This document shows, one piece after another, positions 34,653 to 42,337 of a stretch of 64,000 bases of DNA (the first letter of the stretch is position 1; every line of letters starts with the position of its first letter). The notes beneath the pieces were generated by a model. That model had not been told where the DNA came from and made no database searches. It saw nothing but the letters and a program-made list of their open reading frames with translations. Source of the stretch: Mucilaginibacter gilvus (GTDB lineage: Bacteria; Bacteroidota; Bacteroidia; Sphingobacteriales; Sphingobacteriaceae); NCBI RefSeq assembly GCF_004054195.1, contig NZ_SBIW01000008.1, forward strand, positions 434,001 through 498,000, in the 5' to 3' direction. A program made the translations under genes and the position numbers.

Positions 34653-35281
34653 CTCCGCGTACGGCCATTATTATCATTGTCCTGTTCCACTTTGTTGGGC
34701 TGGTGGGGCTGTTGGTGCCTGCTTCGCTACCGTTATTTTTACAACTTGTGCCCTGGCACCTGTTGCTGATGCTGTTGGTAATTGTGCTGGCACATAAAAA
34801 TTTCGACGGGAAGTTTGTTGGCTTTATAGCGCTTGTTTTTGTATCCGGGATTATTTTGGAATGGATAGGCGTACACAAAAAATGGGTGTTCGGCGATTAT
34901 GCTTATGGCGAAGTATTAGGCTTCAAGATATTTGATATCCCGCTAACCATTGGCATCAACTGGTTCTTGCTCATCTACGCTGCCGGAGTTACCATGCAGC
35001 GTAGCCGGTTAATGAGCATTATTCCGAGAGTAATAGTAGGTGCTCTGCTACTGGTATTGCTGGATCTGCTGATAGAGCCCGTTGCCATCCAGTTTAATTA
35101 TTGGCATTGGACGGATAACATTATCCCCTTTAAAAATTACTACTGTTGGTTTTTGGTAAGCGCGGCAATGCTTTTTGTATTTGAAAAATTTGGATTTAAA
35201 AAGCAAAGTATTGCAGCACCTGTTTTGCTGGCAACGGAGTTTGTATTTTTTGGAGTGTTGTGTTTGGTGGGGTTGTTATAG
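34625..35281 (+). CDS. cruF: Carotenoid 1',2'-hydratase-like protein CruF (DUF422)
   Basis: The 218-residue protein has six or so hydrophobic helices. Family marks are EWIGVHKKWVFGDYAYG near 79-95, then GVTMQRSR, and DLLIEPVAIQFNYWHW near 150-165. CruF hydrates the psi end of carotenes, giving a 1'-hydroxyl. The ATG at 34625 overlaps the glycosyltransferase by 28 bp. The partner CrtD-type desaturase lies at 39023-40501. Confidence 0.85.
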   Translation: MERPKDLSITPRTAIIIIVLFHFVGLVGLLVPASLPLFLQLVPWHLLLMLLVIVLAHKNFDGKFVGFIALVFVSGIILEWIGVHKKWVFGDYAYGEVLGFKIFDIPLTIGINWFLLIYAAGVTMQRSRLMSIIPRVIVGALLLVLLDLLIEPVAIQFNYWHWTDNIIPFKNYYCWFLVSAAMLFVFEKFGFKKQSIAAPVLLATEFVFFGVLCLVGLL

Positions 35282-35338
35282 TATTTCTGAAACCTAACAC
35301 ACTGCACGCCCCTCACGAAGAATAGACGGAATTCATCC

Positions 35339-35490
35339 GCGATAGGGATAGGAACGAAAACCCCGGAATGAAGTGCTGCTTCTATCAGCAGCGCGAAATG
35401 AGGAGTTGCAGTGCATAGCCCGGGCTGAAAGCATCGCCATAATTTTGTCTGAACTCGAATTTTAAGGAATTAATGAATTTTCAGAATTCA
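35339..35490. repeat. Composite dispersed repeat, copy 2
   Basis: The order is GCGATAGGGATAGGAACG, a variable centre of about 60 bp, ATAGCCCGGGCTGAAAGCAT then CGCCAT, and TTTGTCTGAACTCGAATTTT with an AT-rich tail. These blocks match copy 1 at 4018-4146 in the same order, but the centres differ. Confidence 0.7.
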
Positions 35491-35499
35491 AAACAATAA

Positions 35500-35552
35500 C
35501 TCAGTTGGACATTCACCTTTCCAACCTTTTTAAACTTCTCCAACTTCTACCA
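35500..35552. repeat. CTTTCCAACC pyrimidine-rich repeat
   Basis: TCACCTTTCCAACCTTTTTA followed by AACTTCTCCAACTTCTACC shares its words with 4360-4445 and 50780-50967. It ends just before the ispH promoter box. Confidence 0.55.
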
Positions 35553-35564
35553 AAATAAATACCG

Positions 35565-35572
35565 TAAATTTG
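35565..35572 (+). promoter_or_regulatory. Bacteroidota -7 box for ispH, only 6 bp from the ATG
   Basis: TAAATTTG is a perfect TAnnTTTG match. Transcription normally starts a few bases after this box, which would put it at or next to the ATG at 35579 and give a leaderless or nearly leaderless mRNA. Confidence 0.6.
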
Positions 35573-35578
35573 CATCAA

Positions 35579-36430
35579 ATGGGTGAGTATCAACTTCAGG
35601 TTACTATCGATGCGGATTCGGGCTTTTGCTTTGGGGTGGTGTATGCCATTGATATGGCTGAGGAAATACTGGCCGAGGATGGTTATTTGTATTGCCTGGG
35701 CGATATTGTGCATAACGATGAAGAGGTTGACCGACTGAAGGCCCTTGGCCTGCGCATTATTGAGCATGCCGACCTGGTGGGTCTGCGCGACGAAAAAGTG
35801 CTGATCCGTGCCCATGGCGAAGCGCCCGAGACTTACCGCATTGCTTTAGAGAATAATATTACGCTGATTGATGCCAGTTGCCCGGTAGTGCTAAAACTGC
35901 AGAACCGCATTAAAACATCGTACGATAATAACGAGAAGATCCTGATCTTCGGTAAGCACGGCCATGCCGAAGTGGTGGGCCTTGAGGGGCAAACCAATGG
36001 CAACGCGCTGGTTTTCCAGGACATTAGCGAGTTGGATAATGCCGACCTCCCCGCCAACTTTACACTCTACAGCCAAACCACCAAAAGCATGGAGAAATTT
36101 TACCATGTGAAAGATGAATTATTGAGTAGGGGCTATGAGGTAAAGGCAAACGATACCATTTGCCGCCAGGTAAGCAACCGCGATAAGGACCTGCCTGCTT
36201 TTGTGGCCAAATTCGATAAAATTGTGTTCGTATCGGGCAAAAAATCCAGCAATGGCAAGGTGCTTTACGAAGTTTGCCGCAAGCATAACCCTAACACTTA
36301 TTTTATTTCGAGCGTGAGCGAGCTGGATAAGAATATGTTTGCCGCGGGCGATAAGGTAGGCATTGCCGGTGCCACATCAAGCCCCATGTGGCTGATGCAG
36401 ATGGTAAAAGCCGAACTGGAAACCTATTAA
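35579..36430 (+). CDS. ispH: 4-hydroxy-3-methylbut-2-enyl diphosphate reductase
   Basis: IspH is the last enzyme of the MEP pathway and makes IPP and DMAPP with a 4Fe-4S cluster. The 283-residue protein has the three cluster cysteines: Cys17 in SGFCFGV, Cys101 in DASCPVV and Cys195 in DTICRQV. Other marks are GDIVHNDE, RAHGEAPE and SSPMWLM. The ATG at 35579 is the only suitable start; it lies 6 bp after a promoter box. Its place between cruF and crtW links precursor supply to the carotenoid genes. Confidence 0.95.
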   Translation: MGEYQLQVTIDADSGFCFGVVYAIDMAEEILAEDGYLYCLGDIVHNDEEVDRLKALGLRIIEHADLVGLRDEKVLIRAHGEAPETYRIALENNITLIDASCPVVLKLQNRIKTSYDNNEKILIFGKHGHAEVVGLEGQTNGNALVFQDISELDNADLPANFTLYSQTTKSMEKFYHVKDELLSRGYEVKANDTICRQVSNRDKDLPAFVAKFDKIVFVSGKKSSNGKVLYEVCRKHNPNTYFISSVSELDKNMFAAGDKVGIAGATSSPMWLMQMVKAELETY

Positions 36431-36437
36431 AATTTAC

Positions 36438-36944
36438 ATGAAACAGGCGCTGATCATTGTCCTGCTTTTTTTAAGCGCCTGCCAGCCAAAGCATGCAGCA
36501 AACGACTATCTGTATAGGATTGCAGATACCGTAAGTGGCGATTATGGGTACATTGATGCTAAAGGTGATACCATTATTCCTTTTGGCAAATACCCCACAT
36601 GCTATACCGATACCTTTAAAACTTTCGCGCTGGTTACCAATACGGCGATGGGCTTTGTTGCTATTGACCGGCATGAAAAAGTATTATTTAAAGTATTTCC
36701 TTTTGATAACGGGCCAGATTATCCTTCGGAAGGATATTTCCGCATTATAGATAACAACAAAATTGGCTATGCCGATACCACGGGCAAGGTGGCCATTCAA
36801 CCGCAGTATGCCTGCGCCTTCCCTTTTAAAAACGATACTGCGAGAGTAAGCAACAACTGCAAGGTAATTGCCGACGGCGAACACTTCACCTGGCAAAGCG
36901 ATAGCTGGTATTATATTGATAAAACCGGTAAGCGCGTTAAATAG
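36438..36944 (+). CDS. WG-repeat lipoprotein
   Basis: The 168-residue protein has a lipoprotein signal (LFLSAC, Cys at about 15) and WG-type repeats such as YGYIDAKGDTIIPFG and IGYADTTGKVAIQPQYACAF. WG-repeat proteins are beta-structured surface or periplasmic proteins, often of unknown role. It lies 7 bp after ispH and 11 bp before crtW on the same strand, so it is probably co-transcribed with them, without an evident carotenoid role. Confidence 0.8.
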   Translation: MKQALIIVLLFLSACQPKHAANDYLYRIADTVSGDYGYIDAKGDTIIPFGKYPTCYTDTFKTFALVTNTAMGFVAIDRHEKVLFKVFPFDNGPDYPSEGYFRIIDNNKIGYADTTGKVAIQPQYACAFPFKNDTARVSNNCKVIADGEHFTWQSDSWYYIDKTGKRVK

Positions 36945-36955
36945 AGGAATGAAAT

Positions 36956-37690
36956 TTGCATAGTTCCATCTCAAACAAGTCTGCCTTGCAAAAACCACCA
37001 TCCTATACCGGTTTATTTATTGCCCTGCTGGTTGTCGGCAGTTGGGTTACTTCCACGGCGTTGCTAATGCGATGGCAGGTGAACTTTGCCAATCCCCTGC
37101 TGTACCTGTTTGTTTTGGTACAGATGCACTTGTATACCGGACTGTTTATTACCGCCCACGATGCGATGCATGGCACCGTGGCGCCGAATGTGAAGCTTAA
37201 TAACCTGGTGGGGTATATCTGTACATTTCTGTACGCGTCGTTTTGGTACCCGCAGCTTTATACCAAGCACCACAAGCACCACAGCCACGTGCATACCGAT
37301 GAGGACCCGGATTATCACAACGGTAAATTCTTTGCCTGGTACGTGCAGTTCATCCGTAATTACCTGTCCATCTGGCAAATTGTGGTGATGGCCATTTTAT
37401 TTAATGTGTTTAAATTATGGGTGCCACAGCCTAATCTTATTTTGTTTTGGGTGGTGCCCTCGCTGCTTAGCACACTGCAGCTGTTTTACTTTGGTACCTA
37501 TTTGCCGCACAAGGGCGAGCACGATAATAAACACCAAAGCCGCAGTTTTAGGCGCAACCATTTCCTGGCTTTTTTTAGCTGCTATTTCTTTGGATATCAT
37601 TACGAACACCACGACGCACCATGGCTACCCTGGTGGAAGTTGTGGCGGGCGCAAGAGCCGCCAGGCCAAACGGTACGCCGAAAGGCCTGA
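36956..37690 (+). CDS. crtW: CrtW-type carotenoid ketolase (fatty-acid-desaturase fold)
   Basis: The 244-residue membrane protein has the three His boxes of CrtW: HDAMHGT, TKHHKHHSHVH and HYEHHDAP, plus DEDPDYHNGKF and FGTYLPHKGEHD. These enzymes put a 4-keto group on a beta ring. It has a TTG start at 36956, with GAGGA seven bases upstream; an ATG at 36949 is in another frame and opens only four codons. The start is supported by the first helix at about residues 16-38. Confidence 0.85.
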   Translation: MHSSISNKSALQKPPSYTGLFIALLVVGSWVTSTALLMRWQVNFANPLLYLFVLVQMHLYTGLFITAHDAMHGTVAPNVKLNNLVGYICTFLYASFWYPQLYTKHHKHHSHVHTDEDPDYHNGKFFAWYVQFIRNYLSIWQIVVMAILFNVFKLWVPQPNLILFWVVPSLLSTLQLFYFGTYLPHKGEHDNKHQSRSFRRNHFLAFFSCYFFGYHYEHHDAPWLPWWKLWRAQEPPGQTVRRKA

Positions 37691-37948
37691 AATTTAGTAT
37701 AAGCAAAATTACCGGTTAAAAAAAGCGCAAAATGTGTTAACCCTGTAAATATGTAAATATTTGATTATTAATGTTTTATAAAATTTCTTTTTGAATTGTG
37801 TTAAGTTTTGTTAACCCTAATCGCTGATTGGTTTGTACCGAAAATGCATGCGGTTGGCTAATATATGATACTCATCATTTATTTGTAATTTGTCTCTTCT
37901 GCGCTATCGCAAGGCGTAAAATTTCTTATTTTTACCAACTTTTAAATT

Positions 37949-38992
37949 ATGGCGAAAAAGGGAGTTTTACTGGTAAATCTGGGCACACCGGATAGTCCGT
38001 CTACGGCGGATGTACGCAAATATCTCGATGAGTTTTTGATGGACCCAAGGGTAATAGATGTAAACGCTGCACTGCGTACATTTTTGGTGAAAGCCATTAT
38101 CGTACCCTTCAGGGCACCAAAGTCGGCAAAACTTTACCAGGCCATCTGGAACAACGAAACCGGCTCACCATTAAAATATTACAGCATTTTACAGCAAAAA
38201 GCGTTGCAGCAGCGCCTTGGCGATGGCTATATGGTGGAGTTGGCCATGCGTTACCAAAGCCCCTCTATCGAATCTGCCTTGCAGAACCTGAAAGATGCTC
38301 TTGTTAGCGAGATCCAAGTGATCGCCCTGTTTCCGCAGTATGCATCGGCAAGTACCGGCTCGGTACACGAGAAAGTGATGGGCATTGTAAAGGATTGGCA
38401 AACTGTGCCCAATATCATGTTTACCAATTCCTTCCATGATAATGAGTTGATGATCGATACCTTTGTGGATAATGCCGCAAAGCACCAGCCTGAAACTTAC
38501 GACCATATCCTGTTCAGCTTTCACGGCTTGCCACAACGGCAATTAAAAAAATGCGACCATACCCAAAGCTATTGCCTAAAGGTTGACGGCTGCTGCAACA
38601 CGCTGAACGATACCAATAAATTTTGCTACTCGGCACAATCACATGATACCGCGCGACTTATTGCTGCCAAAATGCAACTGCCGAGAGATAAATATACCGT
38701 TTGTTTCCAAAGCCGCCTCGGCAACGACCCATGGGTACAACCCTACACCATCGAGATCATTAAACAAATGGCCGAGCAAGGTAAAAAACGCCTGTTGGTA
38801 TTTTGCCCGGCTTTTGTATCAGACTGCCTGGAAACCGTTTACGAGGTAACCACCGAATACGGCGACGAGTTTAAAGCCCTCGGCGGTGAGCACGTACAGC
38901 TGGTAGAAAGCTTGAACGACTCGCCAAAGTGGATAGAAGCGCTGGAGAAAATGGTTACCCCCCAGCCCCCTGAAGGGGGAGCTTTTGATTAG
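37949..38992 (+). CDS. hemH: Ferrochelatase HemH
   Basis: HemH inserts Fe2+ into protoporphyrin IX. The 347-residue protein begins KKGVLLVNLGTPDSP, has the catalytic His in FSFHGLPQRQ, a Cys-rich stretch CDHTQSYCLKVDGCC usual in this phylum, and SRLGNDPWVQP. The last 12 residues (TPQPPEGGAFD) are encoded by a dispersed CCCCCTGAAGGGGG repeat and are probably not needed. No other heme gene lies near. Confidence 0.95.
   Translation: MAKKGVLLVNLGTPDSPSTADVRKYLDEFLMDPRVIDVNAALRTFLVKAIIVPFRAPKSAKLYQAIWNNETGSPLKYYSILQQKALQQRLGDGYMVELAMRYQSPSIESALQNLKDALVSEIQVIALFPQYASASTGSVHEKVMGIVKDWQTVPNIMFTNSFHDNELMIDTFVDNAAKHQPETYDHILFSFHGLPQRQLKKCDHTQSYCLKVDGCCNTLNDTNKFCYSAQSHDTARLIAAKMQLPRDKYTVCFQSRLGNDPWVQPYTIEIIKQMAEQGKKRLLVFCPAFVSDCLETVYEVTTEYGDEFKALGGEHVQLVESLNDSPKWIEALEKMVTPQPPEGGAFD
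38958..38983. repeat. CCCCCTGAAGGGGG-family repeat at the end of hemH
   Basis: ACCCCCCAGCCCCCTGAAGG followed by GGGAGCTT is read in frame as PQPPEGGAF, a C-terminal extension of HemH. Confidence 0.85.
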
Positions 38993-39011
38993 CCAAGTGA
39001 GCTTTATGATT

Positions 39012-39041
39012 CGGCTCCCCCTTCAGGGGGCTGGGGGGCTC
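39012..39041. repeat. CCCCCTGAAGGGGG-family repeat at the crtD stop
   Basis: The inverted copy CGGCTCCCCCTTCAGGGGGC followed by TGGGGGGCTC forms the 3' end of crtD. Its TGA is the crtD stop, giving a tail of SPPAP. With 38958-38983 it makes a large inverted repeat between convergent genes that may act as terminator. Confidence 0.85.
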
Positions 39042-40501
39042 GCCGCCATGATCTTAGCCGATAGCAAACAAAGCGGTATGCCCCCACCGGGATGTACACT
39101 ACCCCCGCAAAAGTATAATCCTTTTATTTTCGACGACTGATTAGTGTGCCTTAAAAATGCCGCGAATTGGCTATTGGAACTGGTGCCGTAAATGGAGCCT
39201 TTATAGGAGGACGTTTTCGATTCTATGCCGCGGGGATCTAAAATGCTTTCTGAAACAATGAGTTTGCTGACGTCTTCGCCCAATGCTTTGGAAAGTTTTT
39301 GCTTGATGTTTTTCCGGGCGGTATCTATCAGCGCATCCCAATCCTGCCCGTTGTTGGCAGGTACATTGATCATCACAAACCAATTCTCGCAACCATCGGG
39401 AGCGTCGTCCGCCTTTAGTTTAGAACTGATGTTTAGGTAAACTGTCGGGTCTTTGTAGATGTCCTGTTCTTGCCAGATATATTCGAACTCTGCTTTGTAA
39501 TCGGTACTGAAAAAAATGTTGTGCAGGTCTAATTCCGGGAATTGCTTTTTTATCCCCCAGTAAAATATTAATGCCGAGCTGCTGCGTTCCTGGTTCATGA
39601 TCTTCTTGGGATGCAGCGCCGGATGTTTTTGTAACAGGTTTTTATAAGTGAACCAAATATCCATGTTAGATACAACAATATCTGCTACCACATTTTCACC
39701 TTTCACGCTGATGCCTTTCGCGATTCTATTGATGACCACGATCTCATCCACTTTGGCATTGTAACGGAATTGTACACCAAGATCTTCCGCCAGTTTTACC
39801 AAACTTTTAGTGATGCTATACATACCACCCTCCGGGAAGTATGCACCGAAGTGATGCTCAAGATGCGGTATCACATTAAGCGTGGCGGGTGCTTCATACG
39901 GGTTGGATCCATTGTAGGTAGCATACCTGTCGAAAAACTGCACCACACGCGCATCCTCAAAATAACCCGCGTTAGCTTGATGCATTGCCCGGAAGGCGTC
40001 TATACGTGGTAATTTAAATATCGAGCGAACGGTATCCCAGCGCAGGAAAGTTTGCAGGCTATGCAATGAGCGCTCTAAAAAAACATGATTAGTGATGTTA
40101 TAAATATCGGAGCTGTTTGCCAGGTATTTGATAATGTTTTTGGCCGGTTCGCCCGTGGCGCGGTTGAGTTCTTGCGCGAATTTTTCTGTGTCGGCGTAGG
40201 CATTGATGCGAGTGCCATCCTCGTAAAAGTAATGGCAAACCACGGCCAGTTTTTGGTAACGAAAGTAGTCGGCAGGGTTTTTATTGGCAAGTTGGAACAG
40301 TTCATCAATATATTGCGGCATGGTGAGCAGGCTTGGCCCGGCATCAAAACGGTAGCCATTTTGCTCAATTTCCGACAGCTTACCACCGGGATAACTATTC
40401 GCTTCAAAAACCTCAACAGCGTACCCTTTTACCGCCAAACGGATAGCCGCTGCAATACCTGCAATACCGGCACCTATGATGAGGGCTTTTTTGTGAGACA
40501 T
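39023..40501 (-). CDS. crtD: 1-hydroxycarotenoid 3,4-desaturase (CrtD-like)
   Basis: The 492-residue FAD enzyme of the phytoene desaturase family has the dinucleotide motif IGAGIAGIAAAIRLA, YPGGKLSE, then FDAGPSLLTMP, and the C-terminal YFCGGSVHPGGGIPLCLLSA. In Bacteroidota CrtD adds the 3',4' double bond to 1'-hydroxylated carotenoids, which fits the nearby CruF. CrtI-type phytoene desaturase is the alternative. The last residues SPPAP and the stop come from a repeat. It starts 4 bp after the lysR stop. Confidence 0.82.
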   Translation of the reverse strand: MSHKKALIIGAGIAGIAAAIRLAVKGYAVEVFEANSYPGGKLSEIEQNGYRFDAGPSLLTMPQYIDELFQLANKNPADYFRYQKLAVVCHYFYEDGTRINAYADTEKFAQELNRATGEPAKNIIKYLANSSDIYNITNHVFLERSLHSLQTFLRWDTVRSIFKLPRIDAFRAMHQANAGYFEDARVVQFFDRYATYNGSNPYEAPATLNVIPHLEHHFGAYFPEGGMYSITKSLVKLAEDLGVQFRYNAKVDEIVVINRIAKGISVKGENVVADIVVSNMDIWFTYKNLLQKHPALHPKKIMNQERSSSALIFYWGIKKQFPELDLHNIFFSTDYKAEFEYIWQEQDIYKDPTVYLNISSKLKADDAPDGCENWFVMINVPANNGQDWDALIDTARKNIKQKLSKALGEDVSKLIVSESILDPRGIESKTSSYKGSIYGTSSNSQFAAFLRHTNQSSKIKGLYFCGGSVHPGGGIPLCLLSAKIMAASPPAP

Positions 40502-40505
40502 GGCA

Positions 40506-41405
40506 CTAACCGGCTATATGCTTTACCGCGTAATTGATGAAATTTCCTGTTAGTCCGTTATCCTCGGTCCCTTTGCGGCGGATGAAATAAAAATCGCGGG
40601 TTATTTTTAAGCCTTCTATGGGTACCTCTATCAAATCGCCCTCGGCAAGCTGACGGATAATGGATGGGCGGGGCATAAAGCCAAGGCATTGGTCGGCCAG
40701 CAGGAAGTTCTTAAGTGCTTCTGTACCGCCGAGGCGTATTTTAACAGAGAGGTCGGCAGGTTTTATGTTGAAGGCGGCAATGGCTTTCAGCAGGGCCGTA
40801 AGCGTTCCTGAGCCGCGTTCGCGCAGGGCAAGCGGCGTTTTTACAAACTGCTTTAAGCTAAGCGATCTGCCAGCCAGCGGGCTTTTCGCCGAACAAACCG
40901 GGATCACCTCATCGCTCATAAAATGAGTGTAAGTAACGGTAGTGAGTTTGCTGTCTGCTTCGATAATGCCGAGGTCAACCTCATGGTTCAACAGGGCGTT
41001 AAGGATATATTCGGAATTGCGGTTAACCAGTTGTACGCCCACATTGGCGTATTCCCGTTGAAAACCCGAAAGGATATAAGGCAGAATATACAGCGCGATA
41101 GTAGTACTGGCGCCCAGTCGCAAATGGCCCGCAGCGTTGGCCGCGTTGCTAAGGATAGAGAGGTCGTACTCCACCTTTCGTTCAATTTCGGTGGCCTGTT
41201 TCAGGTAATCGTTGAGTTTAATGCCGGCTTCGGTAAGCAAAATGCTGTTGCCTTTGCGTTCGAACAGCGGTAGTTTATATTGATCTTCCAGCGCTTTTAC
41301 ATGCTTGCTGATGGCTGGTTGGGTGATAAACAGCACCTGCGCCGCTTTAGAAAAACTCAGGTTGGCAGCTACTTCCATAAAAACACGATGAGCGAAAGAG
41401 ATCAT
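40506..41405 (-). CDS. LysR-family transcriptional regulator
   Basis: The 299-residue protein has an N-terminal winged HTH (VAANLSFSKAAQVLFITQPA to about residue 60) and a C-terminal effector-binding domain. It lies directly upstream of crtD on the same strand, with four bases between stop and start, and overlaps the upstream exported-protein gene as ATGA. Such tight spacing suggests one operon, and it is a candidate regulator of the carotenoid genes; that link is inference. Confidence 0.9.
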   Translation of the reverse strand: MISFAHRVFMEVAANLSFSKAAQVLFITQPAISKHVKALEDQYKLPLFERKGNSILLTEAGIKLNDYLKQATEIERKVEYDLSILSNAANAAGHLRLGASTTIALYILPYILSGFQREYANVGVQLVNRNSEYILNALLNHEVDLGIIEADSKLTTVTYTHFMSDEVIPVCSAKSPLAGRSLSLKQFVKTPLALRERGSGTLTALLKAIAAFNIKPADLSVKIRLGGTEALKNFLLADQCLGFMPRPSIIRQLAEGDLIEVPIEGLKITRDFYFIRRKGTEDNGLTGNFINYAVKHIAG

Positions 41406-42196
41406 TTGGCTAAGTTACTTACCTTTTCGAAATACTGCCCGGTGAATTTGTAGGTGATGAATTTTTTAGTGACGTTGCCCTTCCCATCTACGAGAGGTAT
41501 CAGGATGGTTTGCGTTGTGGCATCGAAGGTAATTGTTGGCCTTTTTCCATAAGGGATGTAGGCTATAGAGCTGAAATCGTACTCGTACGAAATCTCATTC
41601 TTCAATCCCGTGCCTGTTTTGAGCAGCTTTACATTAGTATTTAGCTTGCCATTTTCGATAGCAAATATTTTAATGCCTGTGCCCGCATATCGTGATGATT
41701 CTATAATGCCCGTGATACCCAGGTAATAGGTTTTACTACCTGTGTTAAAAGTGTATAAGTTTGAATAAAAAGGCACGCCAATCTCCTGGGAACTGACAAA
41801 CAGTTCGGATTTTGCTTTATCTCCCACCTTATACTGCATCACACTTTCAAATTCGCGCATGGTGCCACCGCCACCGGTATCCCATGAATAAATTCTAAAC
41901 AGTCCGTCGGATGATGTGAAAATATCGAGGCGCTCTTTCCTTAATGCGGTAAAGGACTGTGTAATTGTAGCCGGGTAGCGTTCGGTTGTCTGTTTTAATC
42001 TTTCACCAAAAAACCGGTTTGCATTATCAAGAGAATCGCCTGAATTACCGGTAGGGTCATTGAGTTTTTGATCCCAATAGGCAATCTTTTTAAATGATTT
42101 GAGAAGATCGGCTTCGATGGACTGTGGGGTTTGGGCGAATAAGTTAGCAAATGCAAAATAGCAAATGGCGAAAGGAAATAGTTTAAGGGCTTTCAT
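41402..42196 (-). CDS. Exported protein of unknown function
   Basis: The 264-residue protein has a signal peptide (about 1-21, MKALKLFPFAICYFAFANLF to AQTP) and a beta-rich mature part with SWDTGGGGTMREFE and many Thr, Tyr and Gly. I recognise no family. Its stop overlaps the LysR start (ATGA), so it is first in the lysR-crtD operon. Confidence 0.7.
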   Translation of the reverse strand: MKALKLFPFAICYFAFANLFAQTPQSIEADLLKSFKKIAYWDQKLNDPTGNSGDSLDNANRFFGERLKQTTERYPATITQSFTALRKERLDIFTSSDGLFRIYSWDTGGGGTMREFESVMQYKVGDKAKSELFVSSQEIGVPFYSNLYTFNTGSKTYYLGITGIIESSRYAGTGIKIFAIENGKLNTNVKLLKTGTGLKNEISYEYDFSSIAYIPYGKRPTITFDATTQTILIPLVDGKGNVTKKFITYKFTGQYFEKVSNLAK

Positions 42197-42258
42197 TTAA
42201 TTATTGTTGCATAAAAATAGGGATAATCTTACGACCATCCCTATTCAATTTTTCTATC

Positions 42259-42335
42259 GTAGAGACGCGATACTTCGCGTCTTTATCGCCGTGATTGGAT
42301 TTGCATGCGGGAGACGCGAAGTATCGCGTCTCTAC
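42259..42335. repeat. GTAGAGACGCGATACTTCGCG inverted pair
   Basis: GTAGAGACGCGATACTTCGC then GTCT at the left faces AGACGCGAAGTATCGCGTCT then CTAC at the right, about 30 bp apart. The word is a dispersed palindrome; a related pair lies at 31377-31460. The right arm ends 2 bp before the asd stop. Confidence 0.85.
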
Positions 42336-42337
42336 AA

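Noticed and set aside
35570..35572. TTG start for ispH
   Set aside because: It is part of the TAAATTTG box; the ATG at 35579 fits the family.
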